Of a stretch of DNA of 39,864 nt, positions 32,530 to 39,864 are shown one piece after another. The notes under the pieces were generated by a model. The model made no database searches. It had not been told where the DNA came from and worked only from the letters and a program-made list of their open reading frames with translations. The number at the start of each line of letters is the position of its first letter. Position 1 is the stretch's first letter. This DNA is from Pezizomycotina sp. ARF18 (lineage: Eukaryota > Ascomycota): contig AZLU01000304.1 of NCBI GenBank assembly GCA_002224055.1, positions 1 to 39,864 on the forward strand, in the 5' to 3' direction. The position numbers and the translations under genes were made by a program.

Positions 32530-33040
32530 GATATAAGCCCCTTATACACGCGTGGAGGACAATAGTTATACTTGAAATTGCTCGGCAATTCAACGTCATC
32601 GACCACTTCTATTGTCGCGCAGTCGTTGGATAGCTGGTCCAGCTTCCGTTATTCTACTTCTCAAGTAGCTATAACTGTTTAGCGACACGAAACTGAAGAT
32701 CTCCTTTAGCACACGAATTTCCGCCCGTGGTGTCGCAAATTAGTATTTTGCATAGCCACAGAACCATCACAAGCAGAAAATCGAATCTTACCACGACAGT
32801 TCTGCCCTCTAGATCTCGCGTTGCGGGATTGTGAACGAGTTAAAATACCAACATTTTCGTGGACTTGTAGTAGCCTCGGGGTCTTGCGGACTACTCTTGG
32901 CGGTATTCGCAAGGAAAGTAACCCATGCTTTTTTTTTGCCAACCTTGAGACCTCCATTATTCTTCGTCTGTATTGTACTCTCGGACCACTTCGTAGCGAA
33001 GGACGCGGCATTAGAATATTGGCCACAGAAAGAAAATGAA
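32530..33040 (-). pseudogene. Truncated GT8-like glycosyltransferase, copy 2
   Basis: Exon 1 reads GLKVGKKKAWVTFLANTAKS, then STKMLVF and, past a TAA-causing shift, LVHNPATRDLEGRTVVV, paralleling the AYVTFLAN and RMLLFQLLHNPETRD blocks of copy 1. A GTAAGA donor at 32791 occupies the same place as the intron of the other GT8 genes. Exon 2 reads KLDQLSNDCATIEVVDDVEL then PSNFKYNY near 32565. The homology stops there. The DxD, NSG and GPMPW blocks are missing, as is a clear anchor segment, so this copy cannot be a working transferase. It shows that the cluster has undergone duplication and loss. Confidence 0.7.
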
Positions 33041-33649
33041 AAATGAGGTAGATGGCGAACGTGCCTAGGATATGACCCCGGTACGCGTTGCCATTGGATT
33101 ATAACAGCCGTGGCGCTTGGTACAAGCTTTCGGGTATTTAAATGATCTGAGAGCGCGATGTTTGGGTTAACACACAAGGAGTGACAAAGCAAAAGACGTA
33201 CGTAAGAGGTCAGAGAGGATGTGCGGAAGAGAAAACCTTAACAGCAGGTAAAGAGATGACCCCTGTGGAGAGGTGAACCAAAGCTATTTGTGATCATGTA
33301 TACCCAGGCGTAGTATGCACCGTCTTCTAAGCTGGGGACAGCTTTGTGGCATTAGCTTGGGATGTAAGCTTTAATTAACTTTAGATCGGCCATATGATAG
33401 CTGTTCAATACACGAATCGAGGATTTGGAAGCTTGAGTATGCGTGAAGGTTAAGAACTGCGGGGATCAAGCTAACTCAAAGGAACAACATCTTTCTCCGG
33501 AATAATAGAAGTTAATTATGTTATCAAGTGCAGGGAACTTGAGAAATTTCAAAACCCGAGAGATACCAGTAATTCATGCTAATGCTCGATGATAATTGCT
33601 TGTACGGTGGAAAGCGCTCACAAGGAACATTTTGTTACGGCCTGGTAAT
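33041..33649. other. Intergenic, no gene seen
   Basis: Lies upstream of both the truncated GT8 copy (-) and GT8 copy 3 (+). No promoter motif that I can support. Confidence 0.4.
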
Positions 33650-34732
33650 ATGCCTTTCAGGCTCGTAAGATCGTTTACCTCTAATAGGCGACTCCAGAAT
33701 GCCTTCGTTCTTCTCGCAACAATCTTTGCTTGCATGGTCCTTCATTCTTTCACCCTGTTTGCAGCTACCTGGCCAGCTGCTATTGGAAACCTGAATCTCC
33801 TGGGTGGCTATCGCTCAGTAGCAGTAAAAGTGGCGCATAATAAGGAGGCCTATGTGACTCTCATTTCAAGCCGACAGTTTGCCGACCCCTGCGGAAGACC
33901 TGCTGTATAATTCAACGCGGCTTCAAGTATATTCGCTCTTACACGATCCTAAACTGAAGGATGTGAAACGGGATTTCGTGGTACGTCTACTAATAGATGC
34001 TGCATGCTCGCCTACTTTGTCTATTGCTCACTCTTTTAATTTAATAGGTTATGGTCGACAAATTTTGCCCACTTTGGAGGCGTCTGGAGCTCACGAGGGA
34101 CGGTGCGATTGTCAAGGAGGTCGAAACTGTTGAGCTTCCGTTCACAGTGCCTAATGAAAAGTATAACATGACTTTTCAAAAGCTCCGGGTGTGGGAGTTG
34201 GAAGAGTACACGAGAGTTCTTTTCCTCGATGCGGATATAGTGGTCATCAAGCCTCTTGAGGAACTGTGGAACCACGAGTCCAATGTTGAACAAAAAGTAC
34301 TCGAAAAGGGATCGTATAGTGTCAGGAATGCTGACGAGGGAAACTTGAAGGAGATCTTCGGGAGGCCGGTATAAAGACATATGTTATGGCAGCTTACTAT
34401 GATAAACTAATACACTTATGGGCGGGATCTCCGAAGAACCTGGACCTCAAAACTACCTTAATTCCGGCATTCTACTCGTAAAACCGTCTAAGGCGCTTTA
34501 CAATCATCTCGTAAAGCTTCTACCTTATCAAAGCCTTTATGGAGGTCTTGCTTATCCGGAACAGAACTTATTCAACTTTGTATTCCGGCCTACAGGCCCG
34601 ATGCCGTGGTCCAGAATGCCAGATGATAGGATCGAGAAGCCGCGCCTGCCGACGCAGTCGAAAAGGGATATATACTACTACATCAGCGGTTCTGGGAGCT
34701 GGGAGTTGGCCGTAAAAGGGAAGAATACTTGA
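33650..34732 (+). CDS. GT8-like (glycogenin-type) glycosyltransferase, copy 3
   Basis: ATG 33650 gives MPFRLVRSFTSNRRLQ followed by the signal-anchor NAFVLLATIFACMVLHSFTL. Then HNKEAYVTL and, after a frame change near 33868, DLLYNSTRLQVYSLLHDPKL. An intron at 33981-34047 (GTACGT...AATAG) is at the shared GT8 position. Exon 2 reads VMVDKFCPLW, DGAIVKEVETVELPF, YTRVLFLDADIVVIKPLEEL (DxD motif DAD), IKTYVMAAYYD, and after two frame changes near 34368 and 34405, NYLNSGILLVKPSKALYNHL. It ends with EQNLFNFVFRPTGPMPW, with stop at 34730. It is the most complete GT8 of the cluster, with all family blocks visible. A type II Golgi enzyme using UDP-sugar is expected. Confidence 0.85.
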
Positions 34733-35167
34733 AGGTACAGGGGAGGATGGATGGTTTTTATGCTTCTCGTTATAGCAAGTTGCAACGGCACCAAGTTCGC
34801 TGATTCACCAGGTCGCTGATTTACTTCGCAGACCTCCTCTTCTGTGGACCTTAAGGGCATGTAAACAATAGCCTATATTGACGTTTCATTTATCGGTATC
34901 CAATCCCGAAGCTGCTCCTTTAAGTTTGATGTTATTACTAGTGGCACTTATAAACTACCCGGAAATATCCTTTTGGCTCTCTGTATTCGACTAGGAAGTT
35001 TTCGTGATCCTCTGGCCATAAGTGTCGTTTCGAGTTCTAGATCCATGTTATATTCCTAACCTTAGGTCCTGGTACATCGATAGCTGATCTCATGAGCAGC
35101 CGAGCTGCATCAGTACAAATTCTCGTTTTGTCTCTCAATCTGGTCTGCAAGCTGCTTTTCCAGCTCC
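34733..35167. other. Convergent intergenic region
   Basis: 3' ends of GT8 copy 3 (+) and GT25 copy 2 (-) face each other. No gene seen. Confidence 0.5.
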
Positions 35168-37284
35168 TCATGGTTGCTCATCCCTCTTGTACAGCTGGCT
35201 CTGAAAGCGATTCCTGGGGCTGCTCTTTCTCCGGTTCTTCGTCCTTAATTCTTCTTTACTTGCTAGCACTGTTTGTAGCCTCTCCAATTCCATCTGCTTT
35301 CTTTCAAGCTCATCTCCCATGGCTCGAAGCTTGGCCGCTTTCCAGTCGTTGTCAACCTCTATCCCCGCGTGTTCCCCCGTCTCATCGTCTTTTTCCTTTT
35401 TCTCCTCTTTCTCCCTATCTTCCCCTTTCTCGCCCTCTTCTTCTTCCCTTCTCTCTTCTCCATGCTCTAATATCCCTTCCGTCTGTATAGTTTTTTCCGA
35501 TTCCTTGCCTGCAGACTCTTTTTCACGTGATTGCGCGTCGTCTTCCTCCTTGAGTGTGTCTGCCACTAATTGTTCTTCATCCCAGCGTTGCAGTTGCGCC
35601 GGGTCATCCCGGGCCAATCTGCGCCTCGCTTCGACCAACTCCTCCCAATAATTTAGCTGTTTAGGATTATTCTTGCTTTCCTTACGCTCGTGGCTATTCA
35701 GTATAGAACTCAGGTATGACCTCACGCTTATCCGCAGGCTCCCGCCGAACCCCTGATTCAAGGGAACCTCGATATTGGCGCCGCCTTCTCGGGCTCGGGT
35801 CGTTATCCGAGTCCTGAGTCCCGCCGACCTTCCAGTCGTGGATTACGGGCGGCATGACCATCAGACTGCGTACCTGCCCAGTTCCAACCAGATCCCTGAA
35901 AGATAGATCCAGGGGAGCTCTCATCCAGTCCTTGACGCCCAGGTGGAAGAGCATTCTTTCCGCTCCCCTTCGCGTCAAGGCGTAGCCCAGGTTGACGCCA
36001 GTGTACCGTCGGCGGGAGCAAGCATGCGCGGAGGGGGTATATAAGTGAATGGGTCACCCTGGATGTACGGTCCCCATTCTCCTGATGAATTCAACGCGGC
36101 CTGCTGCGCCGGCGCCAAGCGCCGTTTCCCAGGCCTCTTCGCTCCAAGTGCTTTCCAACAGCTCCGCGTGGGTAGGGAAAAAGGGCTTCCTCTTCCGTTG
36201 CATCATCTCCTCGGAGGGCATGTTGCGGTCCGGATAGAAATATGTGAGATTGCGCAGCTCCGGTTCCGATCTGGGGTCTCCCGCTTTGAAGCTTCCTGAA
36301 CTCCAGCCCAGCCAGAGGATGTCCCAATCAAAACCTGCGTAGATCGATAATAAATTGATCAAAATGGACCCCATCATGCATCAAGATCAAGAAAGACCGT
36401 AAGATCGGAAAAGACGGAATAATACGAACCGTACGGAGCAGTCCGCCACTCATCCTCTCTCCACTCGCTCCCCTTCACAATCCTGAAAGGGCTACCTTCG
36501 GGGCCTTGCTTCCGCAGCGCCTTGCTCATATCCTCAAAAATTTCGTGAATATGGTAATCCCAATCGCGTCATCATCTAGGAACAATGCCGTCTCTAGACC
36601 CTCCCTTAGCATTTGCTTCCATGCGTTCGCCGAGGCGCGCCACAGGCCGATATGGTTGGTTAATTTAGGATTTTCTCTTTCGCTAACTTCATCATCGAGG
36701 ACCTATTTCATTATAGATGACCGTGCGTACAATCGTGGCCGTCTCGCAATAATTATCAGCAGTTGTAAGTGATTAAACGATTAGAAACTATTAAACAGAA
36801 TTCGTCATGCTTACACCGGGTACAAGAGTGATTGACAAGTTCGTCACGCTAGCGATGAGCTCCATTCCATCCTGTCTATCACGGCGCCTAAATGCCGGTA
36901 TCTCAACGTTAGTTCACGTCAACTGAGGTACCTCAATAGGCCTTTCTCAAACTATCGAAACGTCGACCTACCTCGGTAAACTCAGATAATATATCTTCCA
37001 AACCCCAAAGTCCTATTGTGAGCAGACATAGGAACCTCATCCGTATCCGCGCCATCCTTGTTGCCGTATGCGTGTCTCTGCCAAAATATCGACTCCGACA
37101 GCTGCTTGAACCCCGAACCAGTGTAGAACCGACCATACTGCTCGAACATTCGCTGGCGGTTCACTTGCGCGATGGTGTCCAGTCTGACGCCTAGAAAGAA
37201 TAGGTAGGCAGTAAGCACTATGGCTACGACAGACCATTTCGACCGCCGTATGGCCCTCAGTTTAATTTTCGCTGTGTGACGCAT
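35168..37284 (-). CDS. GT25-family glycosyltransferase, copy 2, membrane-anchored
   Basis: ATG 37284 gives MRHTAKIKLRAIRRSKW then the anchor SVVAIVLTAYLFFLGVRL. VPMSAHNRTLGFGR follows, then YLSLPR after a shift, an intron starting at 36971 (GTAGGT) and RRDRQDGMELIASVTNLSIT. The acidic signature reads LETALFLDDD with a frame break directly after it near 36575, then HIHEIFEDMSKALRKQGPEG. FDWDILWLGWSSGSFKAGDP, LTRRGAERMLFHLGVKDWMR and MVMPPVIHDWKVGGTQDSDN follow. The C-terminal region starts QLNYWEELVEARRRLARDDP and is an acidic Glu/Lys coiled-coil, ending at 35168. An upstream in-frame ATG at 37359 would add 25 residues before the anchor and is less likely. It shares intron position and tail architecture with copy 1. 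Confidence 0.82.
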
Positions 37285-37689
37285 CGTTGCTGTCCTTTCT
37301 CGCACAAGCTTATCGCGCGCTATCAAAATGGTCCTTGGGTAGAAAGCAGAGGATAGCACGGAAACGTATGTACGTATCTCAAATGAGCAGAAAGTACGTC
37401 AAATAGAATGCCCACTGACACCTCAAAAGAAAGATCAAACTCAAGAAGTCCTCCTAGCAGTGTTAAAGCTTAAATTAGATCTTAAGACGATTGCAACTAA
37501 AGAGTTCTGAAAATCCTAAAGAGTCCGAGGTGGATATACTTTGAGTTTCCGTGCCGCAAGCTAAATCTATACTTGAAGCCCAAGTGCTGTTTTTTCCTTT
37601 TTGAAGTTTTTGTTGATATCGCGATGCGTCATCATTATCATATTGCTAACGATCACCGACAATTACTTGGTAAATCTATTTTACAGCTT
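37285..37689. other. Upstream region of GT25 copy 2
   Basis: No gene seen. It grades into the AT-rich tract that follows. Confidence 0.45.
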
Positions 37690-37930
37690 TTAATACTATA
37701 ATATTCTATAGCTAGGTTAAAATAGTCTATATTAAGCGGTACTATTAGTGTCTAGGCCTTGTAAATCTGTTAAATCTTTAGACTAAATAAAGTACTATAA
37801 TAAATTTATTTCTTTAAATATATATTTAGCTAAAAGCATGATAAACCTTTAATAAGCGCTTCTAATAAAAGTCTCGAATTAAATATAAAAGAAAAATAAA
37901 ATATTTGTAAGTTTTAACTTTAGAATATAA
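37690..37930. repeat. AT-rich tract, probable RIP-mutated repeat relic
   Basis: About 240 bp dominated by TA and AA/TT steps, with almost no CA/TG or CG, unlike both neighbours. This dinucleotide bias is what repeat-induced point mutation (C to T, mainly at CpA) leaves in ascomycete repeats. No coding frame remains and I cannot identify the parent element. It abuts the 3' end of GT8 copy 4. Confidence 0.65.
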
Positions 37931-39173
37931 CTAACAATATACCCATGGTAGTAGGTAATGGTTTAAGGCACCTTGAGTGCTATTAGTAGCCAGTGCGATC
38001 GCGACACGTAAAATCCCTTCCATCATATTCTGGATCCGATTTGCGTGAGCTTTGACTTCACCTTTAGCTTTCCAAAATTTCTCGTGCAGGATCCAGAGGC
38101 CTTTCTGAACGATATTCTGATCGTTAGGGTGATTTTCTCCCTTCGAAGCAGGCAAAGCTTTCCAAGGCATCGGTCCGTTTGGACGAAACGCCCAGTTAAG
38201 TAGATTCTGTTTCACCCACCGTCGCACCGCCATAGAGGTACGGTACCAGCCTTACCAACCTACTGTAGATCCGCTTGTCCGGTCGCATGACGAAGAAACC
38301 CGAGTTGAATTGACCTGTGGAGCGGCCGACGTCGTAGTACGCGTCGAGGACATATCTTTCCACCTTGCTGTGCACCTCAACCTGCTGCTTCTCGTCACTC
38401 GCGTTGGGGCCGGGAGCTCCTTCGAGCGAGAGGGCCGGAAATTTATTCGTAGAGTTGCGCTAAAATGACGTGTCTAGCCGGTGGATCACGATGATGTCGC
38501 GCGTCAAGGAAGAGGATTTATCGTAGTCGGGTAAGTCCCGGAGGCGGAGCTTCATGTAATCGTGCTCCCAATGACTGCCGAGCCTTGCCTCGAAACTGTC
38601 GGGCAGCGGGTATCCTTTACGAGTTTTACCACGGCACGTCACGGGACAGTTGCTCGCGCTTCCACTCCACCACGTGGGGTTCACCATAACCTGGATGCAG
38701 CGTCAGAATAGTGTTTCAGGCTTTGTGTTAACGCTGATCTTTCTCTTTATGTCCTCCTTGTCAAATACGCAGAATCCTTGTTACTTACAACGACGTCCCT
38801 GCCACTGTTTGTCCCCAGTATCCTTATTATGCACGAGTGGGAAAACGATCATCCTCGCACACCTGTAGTAAAGGTCCCATCCTCCGATAGATCTTCACCC
38901 TCTTTGTACGTCACAAACGTGACGTACGCTTCCCTTTTACCTCCGGTATCATTTCCTTGGAATCCACGCGCACGTCTTATTTTTTTAGACCGGACGTCCA
39001 GGGAATCTGATCTTTTTTGCTAGTGTTGTGCGATTGCCTACGGACGGCGGTAGACTATCGCGGATGATACCCGCGGCAGGGAAACGATAATTCAATATCG
39101 TGCCTATGAGGAACAAGCCCAATATGATAATGGCAACCCGAGATTCCCGGGTGCGCGCCCACTGGCAAGTCAT
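37931..39173 (-). CDS. GT8-like (glycogenin-type) glycosyltransferase, copy 4
   Basis: ATG 39173 gives MTCQWARTRESR then the anchor VAIIILGLFLIGTIL. After a frame change near 38990, KREAYVTFVTYKEGEDLSED appears. An intron at 38691-38788 (GTAAGT...ATCCAG) follows DVV, the shared GT8 position. Exon 2 reads VMVNPTWW, then LPDSFEARLGSHWEHDYMKL and DYDK; the DxD block is present only across two one-base changes near 38515 (ILFLDA, then DIIVIHRLDT). Then STGQFNSGFFVMRPDKRIYS carries the NSG motif, and KQNLLNWAFRPNGPMPW the terminal block. The reading ends at 37931, where the AT-rich tract begins, so the last residues may be altered. Confidence 0.8.
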
Positions 39174-39864
39174 GGCGTACTTTCTAGACAGGGAGGCTTA
39201 TCGCTAGAACATCGATTTCCAAAGAGCCTAGGGGCCGATAATGAATCTCAGATCGAGTATATATAATTGACCTCGTGTGAAAGAAAACTCCGGAGCTCTT
39301 TACTAAAAGGCTAAAGCAATTCTAGGACCAAGAAGCAGAAGAAGAAGAAACACAGGTGGAAGGGAGAGATCGCAGGGACATAAAGAGTCGACCCGCGAAA
39401 ACATGATCCGGCAGAGGCAAGCTTTGTGTCTTATTTCTTCGTAAGTAGGCACACGAGGAACATTATATCAACTTAATATCAAGGCGTACTTAGGTAAATT
39501 TTTGCCATGTTTCCTCACTACGTTAAGCCTTCAATGCTAAAATGTCAGTTATTTCCAATTTCATAACACTAAGATTTGTAAAACTTTGCGGCGTGAAGAG
39601 AAGCCTGAATCCTTGCAGATCAACAAACTCCATAATTCAACCTCCTCTGAGGGTATCTCGGCCTTAGTGCTTATGATCGTAGAGCTAGCGAACAAGCATG
39701 CCTATCCTAGGTATTTTGGGGTTTGAAATGTTACGCATGTATATTACATGGCTAATACGTTCTTAGAATCAAAAAAAAAAAAAAAAAAAAACTAAATAAA
39801 GATAAGAACAAAGAAATCCCGCCTAAGGACTCGAATACTTTTTTAATAACAGTTTTCAAAGATC
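39174..39864. promoter_or_regulatory. Upstream region of GT8 copy 4; poly-A run
   Basis: AGTATATATAATTG near 39256 is a TATA-like element about 85 bp upstream of ATG 39173 in minus orientation. The rest is anonymous, with a run of about 21 A at 39771-39791. No further gene is seen before the window edge. Confidence 0.4.

Noticed and set aside
34369-34410. Intron at the GTATAAAG after GRPV in GT8 copy 3
   Set aside because: The sequence following it encodes IKTYVMAAYYD, which aligns with IKSYIFGAYHD of copy 1, so it is exon with a frame break rather than an intron.
35092-35651. Plus-strand Ser-rich frames
   Set aside because: They are antisense shadows of the acidic coiled-coil tail of GT25 copy 2.
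36039-36047. TATATAAG on the plus strand as a promoter
   Set aside because: It is inside the coding region of the minus-strand GT25 copy 2 and no plus-strand gene follows.
38906-38927. Palindrome GTACGTCAC-AAAC-GTGACGTAC containing a CRE-like core
   Set aside because: It lies inside the GT8 copy 4 exon and follows from codons for the conserved YVTFVTY segment, so a regulatory reading is not needed.
1-39864. CRISPR arrays, bacterial operons, phage or integrated virus genes
   Set aside because: No spaced direct repeats and no such proteins were seen; gene structure is eukaryotic throughout.

Overview
This window is nuclear DNA of a filamentous ascomycete (Pezizomycotina). The evidence is short spliceosomal introns of about 60-100 nt with GTRNGT donors and CTAAC/CTGAY-like branch sites, small secreted proteins, a HET-domain gene, a fungal NACHT-ankyrin (NLR-type) gene, and an AT-rich tract that looks RIP-mutated. 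I cannot name the genus.

Layout. 1-2.7 kb: two degraded F-box-like genes with short tandem repeats and a perfect palindrome. 2.7-8.3 kb: mostly no recognisable gene, apart from one intact small ORF (7321-7548), a tRNA-like nested inverted repeat near 3.5 kb and long homopolymer runs. 8.3-9.9 kb: a minus-strand transglutaminase-like protein with visible Cys, His and Asp. 10.8-11.7 kb: an unrecognised two-exon gene. 13.7-15.8 kb: two tandem paralogues of an unrecognised small fungal family. 16.2-20.6 kb: three small secreted proteins and an unrecognised multi-exon minus-strand gene. 20.8-26.0 kb: a HET-domain gene head-to-head with a NACHT-ankyrin gene, a likely allorecognition or immune locus. 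26.4-39.2 kb: a glycosylation gene cluster with two GT25 genes, three full-length GT8-like genes, one truncated GT8 copy and one nucleotide-sugar transporter.

The cluster genes fit one job. A nucleotide-sugar transporter would import donor into the Golgi lumen, and membrane-anchored GT8 and GT25 enzymes would use it to build a glycan. All four GT8 copies share one intron position and both GT25 copies share another, so the cluster grew by local duplication. The product is unknown.

Almost every recognisable gene is interrupted by one-nucleotide frame changes, often in or next to short homopolymers, while the protein reads cleanly across frames. This looks at least as much like uncorrected indels in a long-read consensus as like pseudogenes. 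Gene coordinates below are therefore full extents that bridge the frame breaks, and intron coordinates come from splice signals and frame or paralogue agreement.
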